From contig JAVGWX010000013.1 of the NCBI GenBank assembly GCA_036924085.1, positions 65,329,157 through 65,393,156 of the forward strand: DNA of 64,000 bases, read 5' to 3'. Position 1 is the stretch's first letter. Every line of letters begins with the position of its first letter. Positions 29,166-39,128 of the stretch are shown one piece after another. Below the pieces are notes generated by a model. That model saw only the letters and a list, made by a program, of their open reading frames with translations, made no database searches and was not told where the DNA came from. The DNA is from Ariolimax columbianus (Eukaryota > Mollusca > Gastropoda > Stylommatophora > Arionidae). A program made the translations under genes and the position numbers.

Positions 29166-29299
29166 AGGAAACAAGGCACAAATATTTTGATCTGTTGTCA
29201 GAACAGAGCTGCCAAGTTTCCGTTATCCACAGGTCTGGGCATTTGCATCAGACAGCATCATAAAGGCTATGGATAAGCTCCAGGTAGTACTAGTTAGTA

Positions 29300-29575
29300 A
29301 TGTTATGACCTTATGGTGCGTACTCATGCACAACCACAAAGAACCCAAAGAAAACAGTCAACGTGACTTTGTCATTGCTGTGCACCTGATGAATGAAAAC
29401 CTGATTGGTCTCACTACACTCAACACTGAATGCCAGCGACTGATGTAATCTGCGGGCAGGAAAAAATCACACATATGCATGATGTTCCCCTATACCTCAC
29501 TTACGAAGGATAATGCCCATGCTTCATTTGTTTTCGCGAAAAAAAGTTCAGGTCGGATACTTTTTGAACACACCT
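29300..29575. mobile_element. Possible Tc1/mariner end
   Basis: The block ends GATACTTTTTGAACACACCTTGTA. Its reverse complement TACAAGGTGTGTTCAAAAAG resembles a mariner terminal repeat starting after TA. No partner repeat or transposase was found, so the left boundary is a guess. Confidence 0.4.
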
Positions 29576-29725
29576 TGTATTTTTCTAACTTCCCCATAAC
29601 CTTGAGAGCTTAAATTTTGTGCACACCCTCTGCTAGTGCGACCTGTTAATCTATCAAATTTTTATGGATCTTGGAAAGGTCATTCAAAAGCTTGTACTTA
29701 AAAACAGATTTTTTCATATTTATTT

Positions 29726-29932
29726 GGGGGACGGCGTGGTTAAGTGACATGGCTCATAAGCAGGTGCTGGGTTCGCTCCCCAATCACAACACTGGCCGTT
29801 ACCCCAGGGAAGCAGACCCTTACATAAAATGCATGCTAAAGTTGGATACACTGGGTCGACAGGTGCAAATTAAAAACAGTGCATCGCACACCACCTTGGG
29901 GAATAGAGAAATAAGGCGAATAAAAAAAAATG
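29726..29932 (+). mobile_element. SINE-A copy 3
   Basis: It begins GGGGGACGGCGTGGTTAAGTG, lacking the TAGTGG half of the A box. B-box region GGGTTCGCTCCCC, body GACAGGTGCAAATTAAAAAC and an A-rich tail follow. The flanks ATATTTATT and ATATTTGTT may be its TSD. Confidence 0.85.
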
Positions 29933-30039
29933 TATATTTGTTCTCGCCAATTTTTCCAAAACCTGTTTTGTTATATATCAAAAGGAATGTCATGCATCTT
30001 TTTTTTTAAATCCTACGTAACAGTGGTCATTTATTAGTT

Positions 30040-31142
30040 GTTTCTTGAGTACCTCATCAAAGATTATTTCGAAAGTTAAAATCACATGGAATAGGTGGGG
30101 AAGTTGCCAAATGGATTGAAAATTGGTTAACGGGAAGAAGGCAGAGGGTGGGCATAAATGTGGAGTGAAGTGAAAAGTGGTATGCCACAGGGCTCGGTTT
30201 TGGGACCAATTTTGTTCTTGATATATATAAATGATTTGGACATTGATATGAGATCCATGATTGCAAAATTTTCTGATGACACAAAACTATGCAGTAGTGT
30301 CTCATCTAAAGCAGAAGTGGATATATTGATGTCAGATTAAGATAAAATTTGAGAATGGTCTGTAAGCTGGCAAATGGAGTTTAATATAGATAAATGTACA
30401 GTCATCCACATGGGTAGATCCAATATGGAACATAATTACAGAATGGGAGAAAACAATATTAGAAAGATAGATAAGGAAAGGGACCTTGTGGTTATAATAG
30501 ATCATACAGGAAAGGTGAGTGAGCAAGTTAAGGTAGCAGTGAAAAAGGCAAATGCAATGTTAGGTATGATAAAAAGAAATATTAAACATAGGAGCAAGGA
30601 AGTGATCGTCAAACTGTATAAAGCTTTAGTTAGACCTAGATTGGAGTACTGTGTACAGGTGTGGAGTCTTTATCATAGAGGGGACATAAACATGCTAGAA
30701 AGAATACAAAAAAGAGCGACAAAGATGATAGTGGGATTCCAGAATTACAGTTATGAGGAACGACTCAGAAAAACCGGCCTACAGTGTCTCGAAGAGAGAA
30801 GAATTCGTGGTGACTTAATACAGGTTTATACGATGATCAGAAGAATCGTTAATTAGACTATAACAAGTTTTTTTAAATACAGCCACCTACAATAACACGA
30901 GGGCATAGCTACAAGCTGACTAAAGAGAAGTCCAGGTTAGATATTAGGAAATATTTTTTTAGTCAGAGAGTGGTGTCTGCTTGGAATGCATTGCCAGGGG
31001 AGGTAGTGGAGGCAGGGACAGTTAATGCATTTAAGAATAAACTGGATGCGCATAGCTTTTAGAGCAAGGTGATGTAAATGTAACTGGTTGTATACAGACT
31101 CTGCAGGGTCTTCTAAACCAGTATAAAGATGTTAAGTTAAGT
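30040..31142 (+). mobile_element. CR1-like LINE, ~1.1 kb 3' part with RT palm remnants
   Basis: Frames broken by stops encode the rear half of a CR1-like reverse transcriptase: EVAKWIENWLTG, GMPQGSVLGPILFLIYIND, the catalytic box IAKFSDDTKL (30262-30290), the KCTVIHMGR motif, KKANAMLGMIKRN, RPRLEYCVQVWS and the SYEERLRKTGLQCLEE tail. The stem-loop is at 31084-31121, followed by TTAAG repeats. The catalytic pair DD is kept, but the copy is 5' truncated. Confidence 0.9.
31084..31121 (+). other. 3' terminal stem-loop of the CR1-like family
   Basis: The outer stem is CTGGTT (31084-31089) with AACCAG (31116-31121). The inner stem is AGACTC/GGGTCT around a TGCA loop. The same fold ends every complete CR1-like copy here and the SINE-F copies, consistent with an RNA structure read by the LINE reverse transcriptase. 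Function is inferred. Confidence 0.65.
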
Positions 31143-31145
31143 TAA

Positions 31146-31660
31146 AACACATTCAACTATATTAACAAACATCTAGGACTTTCAAATAATGTCCAACAAT
31201 ATCAACAAATGGCCAAAACTTTCAGATAATGTCCAACAATATCAAGCATCTAGGACTCTCAACAAACATCCAATAATATCAACAAACAGCCAGCACTCTC
31301 AATAAACATCCAGAAGTCTCAATAAACATCCAGCACTCTCAATAAACATCCAGGACTCTGAATAAACACCCAGGACTCTCAATAAACATCCAGAAGTCTC
31401 AATAAACATCCACAACTCTCAATAAACACCCAGGACTCTCAACACCCAGAAGTCTTAATCATGCAGCAACATCAAAAAATATCCAGGGATCTCAATAATC
31501 ATGCAGCAATATCAATAAACAAGTACACTCAAAAATAACACATCAAGAAATAAAAAAATATCCAATAATGTTAACAAACATCAAGGACTCGCTATTAACA
31601 TTCATAAATCTAAACAAACAGTCAACAATATCAATAAACATAAAAAAAAGTATAAAAGAA
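31146..31660 (+). repeat. Degenerate ~20-bp satellite (AATAAACATCCAGGACTCTC)
   Basis: Units vary around TCAATAAACATCCAGGACTC, with ACAATATCAACAAAC variants. The array lies between two CR1-like 3' ends. The same satellite in reverse orientation is embedded in a SINE-B at 37571-37766. Confidence 0.8.
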
Positions 31661-31683
31661 TTCAATATGGCCTTCTTGGCACA

Positions 31684-31797
31684 CAGATATAAACTGGATG
31701 CACATAGCTTTTAGAGCAAGGTGATGTAAATGTAACTGGTTGTATACAGACTCTGCAAGGTCTTCTAAACCAGTATAAAGACGTTAAGTTGAGTTAA
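31684..31797 (+). mobile_element. CR1-like LINE, extreme 3' end
   Basis: Only the last ~110 bp are present: the HSF stop region, stem-loop, and GACGTTAAGTTGAGTTAAG. Confidence 0.85.
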
Positions 31798-31871
31798 GAT
31801 ACTTTTGTTTTTGTCCTTGCATACAGACATATATTCCATTGAAAATCTACAATGATATGGGAAAGAGATGA

Positions 31872-32372
31872 CTAAATGCAAGGAAATGATAGTAAAACTG
31901 TATAAAGCATTAGTTTAGACCTAGATTGGAAAACTGTGTACAGGTGTGGAGTCCTTATCATAGAGGAGATATAAACATGCTGAAACGGATGCACAAAAGA
32001 GCAACAAACCTGATAGTGGGTATTTCAGAATTACAGTTATGAGGAAAGACTCAAAAAAACCAGCCTAAAGTGTCTAGAAATTAGAAGATCTTGAGGTGAC
32101 TTAATACAGGTTTATATAAGATAATCTAAGGAACGGATAAATTAGACTATAACAAGTTTTTCAAAATACAACCACCTACAAGAACAAGAGGGCATGGCTA
32201 CAAATTAACTAAAAAAAGGTCCAGATTAGATATTAGGAAATATTTTGTTAGTCGGAGAGTGGTGAATGCTTGGAATGCATTGTCACAGGAAGTAGTGGAG
32301 GCAAGGACAATTAATGCATTTAAGAATAGATTGGATGTGCATAGCTTTCAGAGAAAGAAAATGTAAATGAAA
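31872..32372 (+). mobile_element. CR1-like LINE 3' part, later target of three insertions
   Basis: Frames encode KEMIVKLYKALV, RPRLENCVQVWS, SYEERLKKTSLKC and RKYFVSRRVVNAWNALSQEVVEA. The terminal stem-loop is interrupted at 32372. A SINE-G and two LINE-A fragments intervene, and the stem-loop resumes at 33615-33660 (GTCTTCTAAACCAGTATAAAG). Confidence 0.85.
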
Positions 32373-32640
32373 CTGGTTGTGGCAAAAGCCACCGTCCATC
32401 TTAGACGATGATGGCATAATTTATTTTGCTAGCGCTATTTTTAGTAAGGATTAACTGTGCCACTTTTTATCCTCACTCTTTCGCCCCAGTGGTAAGTCAA
32501 GGTCAAGATGACTAGGGGGGCGACTGAGATGTAGGTGACTCCTCATCAAGCACCTGTGAAAAAGACTGCGGAGTCCGGAGTCGAACCCACACCACCTGAT
32601 CACGAGGCCGACGGCTTAACCACTTCATCAGGGAATCCTC
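32373..32640 (-). mobile_element. SINE-G copy 1 (tRNA-derived)
   Basis: The minus-strand head at 32635-32565 reads CCCTGATGAAGTGGTTAAGCC with the B box GGGTTCGACTCCGG. The body passes through GCGACTGAGATG and GGATAAAAAGTGGC to a CATCATCGTC-type end. A 7-bp TGGTTGT flanks both sides. Confidence 0.8.
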
Positions 32641-32661
32641 GTATGGTTGTATACAGAGTCT

Positions 32662-32904
32662 CAGGTACCACCTATTCAACAAATTGAAGATAGGTGGCAC
32701 CGACGAATGCCCGTGTGGTACCGGCAAAATGACCGCTGAGCATTTGCTGCAAAACTGCCCGACATACGAGGATCAGAGAGAGCAGATGTGGCCATCACCA
32801 GTGGCAACACTAGACAAGCTCTATGGCAGTGTCGACAGCCTCAGGATGACGGCTGCTTTTTTCAAAAAAATAATGGTTACTGTCTGACTGCGTAAGAAGA
32901 AGAA
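32662..32904 (+). mobile_element. LINE-A 3' fragment, first of two at the same target
   Basis: It encodes RYHLFNKLKIGGTDECPCGTG through MTAAFFKKIMVTV and a GAAGAAG tail. It is flanked by GTATACAGAGTCT at 32649-32661 and 32905-32917. Confidence 0.9.
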
Positions 32905-32917
32905 GTATACAGAGTCT

Positions 32918-33614
32918 CAAGCAATTTCAGAGCGGAGGCAGAGGCACTAAAGGCTGCAGTAAAAGCAATGCTGACATGCGAAAGCAATGAAAGCCAGATA
33001 GTCCAGTTTACAGATGCCCTGGCTGTAGTTACAGCACTAAAAAGCCAGAAAAATACTGAACTTAATGATTTAAGAGCAGTACTCTGTCAACTATGCCAGC
33101 GGTCCGCACCAAAAAGAGTAGTGGTACAGTGGGTTCCATCCCACTGTAATATCCAAGGCAACGAGGAGGCAGACAGACTGGCAAAAGAAGGTGCAAGACT
33201 ACCAAAACCAGATTCTAGTGTGACCTACAAAGAGTCCAAAAGGTTTATTATGGCCAAATGGGAAACAGACAGAACATACTGGCTACACAAAAAATGATGC
33301 CTATTACCAGTTGAACAGAAGAGAGCAGGTCGTGGTCTTCAGACTCCGTACCGGCCACAACAGACTGAGGTACCACCTATTCAATAAACTGAAGATAGGT
33401 GGCACTGACGAATGCACCTGTGGTACAGGGAAAATGACCGCTGAACATCTGCTATAAAATTGCCCGACATACGAGGATCAGAGAAACCACATGTAGCCAT
33501 CACCAGTGGTAACACTAGACAAGCTCTGTGGCAGTGTCAACAGCTCAGGATGAAAGCTGCTTTCTTCGAACAAATAGAAGTTGATGTCTGACAGCGTATG
33601 AAGAAGAAGAAGAA
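32918..33614 (+). mobile_element. LINE-A 3' fragment, second of two at the same target
   Basis: It starts in the RNase H domain (SNFRAEAEALKAA) and continues with FTDALAVVTALKSQ, VVQWVPSHCNIQGNEEADRL and, after a frameshift near 33270, the LRTGHNRLRYHL and cysteine-cluster blocks. The 3' tail GAAGAAGAAGAAG is followed by the third GTATACAGAGTCT (33615-33627). Confidence 0.9.
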
Positions 33615-33659
33615 GTATACAGAGTCTTCTAAACCAGTATAAAGACGTAAAATTTAAGC

Positions 33660-34460
33660 AAAACTCCCTGTGTTATTTTGCAGATGATATAGACGAGTTG
33701 GCGGGTTCAGAAGCAGAACTCCAGGAATGGATCAGAAGACTCGATGAAACAGCTCTTTACTATGGTATGGAGATAAATGCTGGAAAGAAAAATTAATGAC
33801 CAACAACGCCAAGGGCGCTTCAACAGCAGTATAAAAGCTAACTGTCAGGAACTCGAAGTGGTTGACCGTTTTAAATATCTTGGGTCGATTGTCAGTGATG
33901 AAGGATCAAAATGTGGGGAATTTGGCCAGAAAAGCACAGCCAATAGCGGCGCTTGCACAGCTAAACAAAATATGGCAAGATAAATGGTTTGCACTATGCA
34001 CGAAAATCAGATTAATGCCTACACTGGTCCTGTCAATATTCCTCTATGCTTGTGAGACATGGACAGTTACAGCTGACCTTCAACGAAGGATACAGACCTT
34101 GGAGATGAGATGTTTCTGAAGACTTTTAAACGTCGAGTTACAAATGAGGAAATACGAGATAGAATTACAACAGCAATAGGGCCTTTTGTAGACCTCTTGG
34201 CAACTGTCAAAAGAAGGAAACTCGCTTGGTACGGTGTCACATATAGAGATCAAAGGGTCTTGCAAATACAATCCTCCACGGGAAGGTGCATGGGAGATGA
34301 TGAAGAGGCCCTCCCAAAAAGAGATGAGAGGACAACATAAAAGAATGGACCAATCTCCGACCAGAAGAGCCACAGGCAGCGGCATCTGACAGAGAAGGGT
34401 GGCGTGACATTGTGAGGATGTCTTCATGTGTGCCCAACAACCTCACCGGTTACGCGATGA
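33660..34460 (+). mobile_element. LINE reverse-transcriptase rear half
   Basis: It has a catalytic box CYFADDIDELAGSEAEL near 33680, then YYGMEINAGK, VVDRFKYLGSIVSDEG, IRLMPTLVLSIFLYACETWTV, RRIQTLEMRCF and VKRRKLAWYGV, ending PHRLRDD. Stops and frameshifts break it. The order and the ACETW motif fit RTE/L1-like endonuclease LINEs. Confidence 0.82.
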
Positions 34461-34723
34461 CCTGACCCTGTGGAGCACAAATCACCCTGTTCCAAGTCAT
34501 CTGTTTCAACTTTGGCAGATTCCATCTCTTCTAAACTTTGTGAACCTTTGCATTCAAGTGTCCCATCAAAATTGTAATGTCTTTCTGCCTCCTTTTACTC
34601 CACGATATTTTGAAGTCTGATGTAAAATTCTTCTTTCCATGAGTCTCTTATTGGTTGATGGATAACATTGGATAATGTTTACATTTTTCTTCTTTTTGGC
34701 AGTTTGTAAAGTAACTAGTATTC
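34461..34723. other. Unassigned
   Basis: Nothing is recognised. Confidence 0.3.
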
Positions 34724-34830
34724 TTCTTCCTCGTTCGTCTTCAGACCTCAACTTCAATGACTCTAACAAAGGCAGCAGTTGACTTGAGGCTCCGTGAACT
34801 TCCAAACAGCTTCTCGTGGAAGGATGCCAT
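34724..34830 (-). mobile_element. RNase H LINE, extreme 3' end
   Basis: On the minus strand it encodes LFGSSRSLKSTAAFVRVIEV, a stop, and then GACGAACGAGGAAGAAG. This resembles the ending of LINE-A and the tail of SINE-B. Confidence 0.65.
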
Positions 34831-35170
34831 CTTACTGTCTTTCATTACATCCATGTTTTTTGCACCTCCTTTGATAATATGAGTGTCACACTTTCACTAT
34901 GGTGTATACCTTCTTCAGTGTGCCCTGAGGACAACTGCATTTCCCCAGTACTCAGTTTCATTCTCTTCACTTCTTTCCACTTTGTTTCAATTTTGTAGCT
35001 TTATTAGCTCTGTTGTCCACTATGCAGCCCTCTTTTCTTCATATACCATACAAACATTCAAGCTACCTAATTTGACCTTTTTCAATTGGAAAAGAGATAT
35101 GTCAGAGATGCAATTTACTTAGCTAGCTTTGTATCACTTTCTTGACAGAAGACCTTCTTCTGTTTTTGAT
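34831..35170. other. Unassigned
   Basis: T-rich sequence without recognised content. Confidence 0.3.
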
Positions 35171-35186
35171 GGTTGAATTGTACATT

Positions 35187-35540
35187 GGGATTAAGATGCT
35201 GAGCAGCGCATAAGCTGCAGTGGTCAGCAACCCATAGCTGACTGCTAGCATCAGGGCCAGCGAACCATAGCTGCCAAGACCCTTCTACACCTCCACGCGG
35301 TGATCCTGGATAACAGGCTGCAGTAGGGCAGACTGGCTAAGGAGAAGGGATCAAAGAGGGAATGCAAACCCGGGACTCAAAAAATGTTTGCTGAAGTCGG
35401 ATGTGTTGGACCCAAAGGTGCAAATATCGCAACCAAGCTGTAAAACTACGACACAACGCATTCCGTTCTCTAAACTACATTCTGCTGCTTGAGCCCTTTC
35501 GGGGTTTGGTGGTTGGAGATTGAGAACGAACGAAGAAGAA
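35187..35540 (+). mobile_element. SINE-B copy 4, full length
   Basis: A perfect 12-bp TSD GAATTGTACATT lies at 35175-35186 and 35541-35552. Head GGGATTAAGATGCTGAGC, core TCGGATGTGTTGGACCC, 3' end GAGAACGAACGAAGAAGAA, with a (GAA)n tail. Confidence 0.92.
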
Positions 35541-35687
35541 GAATTGTACATTTCCTATTTAGTTGACGTGTCCATTTTTGTGACTTAAAATGTATACAGG
35601 ATGCCTAACACTCCTTAGTCGATGAGATGCGTGGTAGGTTTACAGTGCCACTATTCTCTGCTTTCCTTTTAGGCCCCCTGCAAGGCA

Positions 35688-35830
35688 AAGTTTGCCGTCC
35701 ATCGCAGATGATGATGCATAATTTATTTGCTAGCGCAATTTTTAGTAAGGATTAACTGCGCTACTTTTTATCCTCACTCTCTCGTCACGAGCCGCCCGAT
35801 CCCAGTGGCATGGCCACTGCAACATTCCGG
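35688..35830 (-). mobile_element. SINE-G body fragment
   Basis: It aligns with 32380-32510 (GCATAATTTATTTGCTAGCG, AGTAAGGATTAACTG, TTTTTATCCTCACTC). The tRNA-like head is absent. Confidence 0.7.
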
Positions 35831-35995
35831 TGAAATAACAAACTATTTAACTGGAAAGGATCTTCCCACTTATTGGGACTTATGCCCACATGTCAAATAT
35901 CTTGTATGCTGCAATGGATTTGTAACAGTTTGGTATATAACGCAATGTTAATATAATGGTTGATGTTACAGTGGAGTTTTATGTCATCGACATAT

Positions 35996-36290
35996 ACGAG
36001 GCATGTTCAAATGAAACCGGACCAAACTGCAACAAGTGAATAAGCGTACAGTGCGCATAATGACGTCACTTCTGGTGTAAACAGCACATACCAACCATCA
36101 AGTTTTCAAAATTTCATTATCCTCCGACTCATAGTTTCCTCAGCAGACCGTTGAAAACATGGTGGATGTGATATGGAATCCGTCCACAGTTGATCAGCAA
36201 GTGATTCGGTTTCTAACAGCTGAAGGATGTCGACCAGTTGACATTCATCGCAGAATGCGGACAGTGTATGGTGAGAAAAGTGTGGCGAAC
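35996..36290 (+). mobile_element. Mariner-like element 2, 5' end only
   Basis: After a TA the terminal repeat reads ACGAGGCATGTTCAAATG. A transposase start ATG at 36159 encodes MVDVIWNPSTVDQQVIRFLT, then EGCRPVDIHRRMRTVYGEK. It stops matching after about 43 residues, where a LINE fragment begins. Same subfamily as 6145-6926. Confidence 0.85.
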
Positions 36291-36294
36291 GTAA

Positions 36295-36700
36295 GCTCAG
36301 GGGATGTAGATGTAAAGACCAGAATTTGAAAGGTAGCAATGGCATTTTTGGCACTGAACAACATTAGGAAATTCAGAGGCGTCAAGAATCATACCAAAGT
36401 TAGAATATTCAACATCAGTGTCAAGTCGGTGCTGTTGTACGGAGCCAAGAGACGGAGAATGGCCAAGGTGACACAACAAAGTCCTTCGTATGAAGGATAA
36501 TCGGTATAAAGTGGCAGGACATGGTGAGGAATGAAGATCTATAGGAAAGGAGCCAACAACAGTCACTGGAACTGCAAAATAAGAGAAGATTATGATGCTG
36601 GATAGGACAAACGCAGAGGAAGACACTGTCCATCACAGCCAAACAGGTTCTAACATGGAATCTGCAGGGAAAAATAAAAAGAGGTAGACCTATAAATACA
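36295..36700 (+). mobile_element. LINE reverse-transcriptase tail
   Basis: It encodes GDVDVKTRI, VAMAFLALNNIRKFRGV, VRIFNISVKSVLLYGAK and, after damage, TAKQVLTWNLQGKIKRGRP. The LLYG-(E)T and LTWNPQGKRKRGRP order matches 51698-52135. Confidence 0.75.
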
Positions 36701-36714
36701 TCATTCATCAATTA

Positions 36715-37010
36715 GTTGCTCAGTCCGGAGCCTGGTTGTAAGGTTGAGAATGTCTCTCCATTTGACCCTATCCTCTGTAGGTCTCTTCATTTCAGCATAG
36801 ATTCGAACTTTAATGTCCCTGCATGCCTGTGAGGCAAAATTGAATCTTCAACGCGTCGTCCCTCTCTTCCCTTGAATCTTTCCCTCTAGTATCTTCTGTA
36901 GAAGACTTTCATGTCTTATATTGTGATCCAGCCAACTCAATTGACATTTTTGTATCATTTGCAATATTTGTCTTTATGCGCCAACTTTAGTGAATACATT
37001 GTCTTTAGAT
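36715..37010 (-). mobile_element. LINE C-terminal fragment
   Basis: The minus frame reads SWLDHNIRHESLLQKILEGK, IQGKRGTT, RFNFASQACRDIKVR and DRVKWRDILNLT. This resembles a LINE tail with a GK-RGR and D---WR-- signature. Confidence 0.6.
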
Positions 37011-37019
37011 CTTTTTTCT

Positions 37020-37235
37020 TTGCAATCTGGCTAATGAGGTGAGGAATTGACGTAATCCCCATAGTAGTGAATGACACACAGATGAAGCCAAGCACAGTAC
37101 AAATACATGGAGGACCACTTCCAACTTCATCAGCACACTCAGAATGTGTGGAAAGCTACAACAACTCACCACTTTTCAGGGCGTACAAAAGAGTAAAGCT
37201 ACACATTGTGGGCATTCAAAAACAACAATTAAAAG
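37020..37235 (+). mobile_element. SINE-D copy
   Basis: TCTGGCTAATGAGGTGAGG, GTAGTGAATGACACACAG, GATGAAGCCAAGC, CTTCATCAGCACACTC, and GTGGGCATTCAAAAACAACAA at its end are all in SINE-D order. The 5' part is missing. Confidence 0.8.
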
Positions 37236-37455
37236 AAAAGTGTAGTTGCAGTAAACAAAACAAAAATTGCAGTTTAAAAAAAAATCGAGAAATATACATG
37301 AATGGAATGCTACATTCAAATGAGACTGGTAAATTTGCAAAGTTGTTCATAACATATAATGACATAATCAATGTAGCGACAACAATCACAAGGGCAAGTA
37401 TTTGTCAAAGTTCCCAGAATACATATATGCTAAGAATGATCTTAAATAATACTAC

Positions 37456-38002
37456 GGGATCAAGGTGCTGAGCAGCGCATGATGAGCTGTAGTGGTCAGC
37501 GACCCATAGCTGACTGCTGGCGTCAGGGTCAGCGAACTAGAACTGCCAAGACCCTTCTACACCTCCACGCAGACTTTTTTGGACGTTTATTGATATTGTT
37601 GGCTGTTTGTTTAGATTTCTAGATGTTTGTTGGTATTTTTGAATGTTAATACAGAGCCCTTGATGTTTGTTAATATTGTTGGATATTTTTTTGAGAGTTC
37701 TTGATATGTTATTTTTGAGAGTACTAGGTGTTTATTGATGTTGCTGAATGATTATTGAGAGCTCTGGATAACAGAGCTGCAGCAGGGCAGATTGGCTAAG
37801 GAGAAAGGATCGAATAGGGAATGCTAACCTGGTACTAAAAAAATGCTTGTTGAAGTCAGATGTGTTGGACCGAAAGGTGCTAATTTCGCAGTGAAGCTGT
37901 AAACGACACAACGCATTCCGTTTTCTAGCCTACATTCTGCTACTTAAGCCATTTCAGGGTTAGGTAGAGGGAGATTGAAAACGAACTAAGCCAAGCTAAG
38001 CC
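37456..38002 (+). mobile_element. SINE-B copy 5, interrupted by satellite
   Basis: A near-perfect 12-bp TSD (AAATAATACTAC at 37444-37455, AAATGATACTAC at 38003-38014) flanks it. Head GGGATCAAGGTGCTGAGC, core TCAGATGTGTTGGACC, tail AAGCCAAGCTAAGCC. A foreign block occupies 37571-37766. Confidence 0.88.
37571..37766 (-). repeat. 20-bp satellite block inside SINE-B
   Basis: Its reverse complement contains CAATAAACACCTAGTACTCTC, CAACAATATTAACAAACATC and CAACAATATCAATAAACG, matching the satellite at 31146-31660. It sits between the SINE-B blocks CCTCCACGC and CTGGATAAC, which are close together in other copies. Confidence 0.8.
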
Positions 38003-38021
38003 AAATGATACTACAGAGCAG

Positions 38022-38205
38022 CAAAGATGACGCCTAACAGGCCGCGTGACTCACTTATCATTAAGCTAGGCTACGGATTTGACTGGGATTCACACCTTGA
38101 TGACTTACAGTTGTGTTCATGGAAACGTGATTTGGATTAGTTAGTTTGTTCATTTTTGTGGACTTTCCCCTCCGACTATCCTGGCAATGTCATAATTTTA
38201 AATAG
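38022..38205. repeat. Repeat H fragment
   Basis: It matches the first third of repeat H copies at 5315 and 46940: GCAAAGATGACGCC, TACGGATTTGACTGGGATTCAC, TTGTGTTCATGGAAACGTG, TCCGACTATCCTGG. Confidence 0.6.
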
Positions 38206-38507
38206 TATTTCAGCTACCCTGTATCATATTTTCGCATTCCAGTGCGCGCGGCTGAAATTCATGAGATTGACACACTTTGCCATGTTTGCTGATAACACAT
38301 TGTCAGGAAGAGATTGAGCCCTGTCTGGTTAGTAACATACTCAAGAAACATAGCTTCCACGGTGAGCGATGCCTTTAATCCTCGCAGTCCCCGCCTCAAG
38401 GCAGCTGAGTACTCATATCCTCTCAAGAAGTCCGGAAGAATCTCAAGGTGTCAGTACTTCATTACTGGATATTGGAAGTTCAAAGTGAATTGAAACTTGG
38501 GGTGTTT
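38206..38507. other. Unassigned
   Basis: Nothing is recognised. Confidence 0.3.
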
Positions 38508-38660
38508 TTCTTCTTCTGCGTTTGTTCTCAATCTCCTGCTACCAAGCCCTGAACAGGGCTTTGCAAGTAGCAGGATGTAGTCTGAAGAACGGAATACGTT
38601 GTGTCACTAGTTTACAGCTTGACTGATATTTGCACCTTTCGGTCCGACACATTCTTCGGC
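38508..38660 (-). mobile_element. Short SINE-B (3' module only)
   Basis: On the minus strand it runs from CTGCCGAAGAATGTGTCGGACC to GAGATTGAGAACAAACGCAGAAGAAG. It contains only the module beginning at the core, as at 42151, 50297 and 55752. Confidence 0.8.
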
Positions 38661-38734
38661 AGTTAGAGTGTCCTTTTTTGATCGACACAACTTGCCACTG
38701 ATGCCTAAGTGAATATTATTATTATTACAATTAT

Positions 38735-38945
38735 TATCACTGGCCAAGACCCTCACCTCAGCTTCCTAGGAGCCCTCCGTAGAAACAATCTTTTTTCATG
38801 GCAGCCTAGCTAGCGAAGTGAGGAATCGACATGATCCCCATAGTAGTGAGTGACACGCAGATGAATAGCATAGCACAACCACCTGGAGGACCCCGGTTCA
38901 CCTTCATCAGCAGTCTCGGGATGTGAGGAAAGCTACTGCAACCCG
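38735..38945 (+). mobile_element. SINE-D copy
   Basis: CCAAGACCCTCACCTCAGC, CATGGCAGCCTAGCTAGCGAAG, GATCCCCATAGTAGTGAG, TTCATCAGCAGTCTCGGG and AACCCGCCACTTAA are in order. Confidence 0.82.
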
Positions 38946-39128
38946 CCACTTAACAGAACACTGTTCTTCTTTGGTGCATATCAATAGTTCTATCCTTTTT
39001 TGTCCCTACACCCCTTTCACCATATGTCAGAATGTCTCCTCCCCCCCCCAAAAAAAAAACATTGTCAAAAAAGGTGTATTTCACATCATCATTATGTCCT
39101 TGGCTAAACGTCGTTCTCATCGCAGCCA

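Noticed and set aside
28413..29174. 253-codon open frame on the minus strand
   Set aside because: It runs through several SINE-C pieces in both orientations and has no recognisable domain. Its openness is accidental.
37067..37471. 134-codon plus-strand frame
   Set aside because: Its first half is SINE-D and the rest is AT-rich with no domain.
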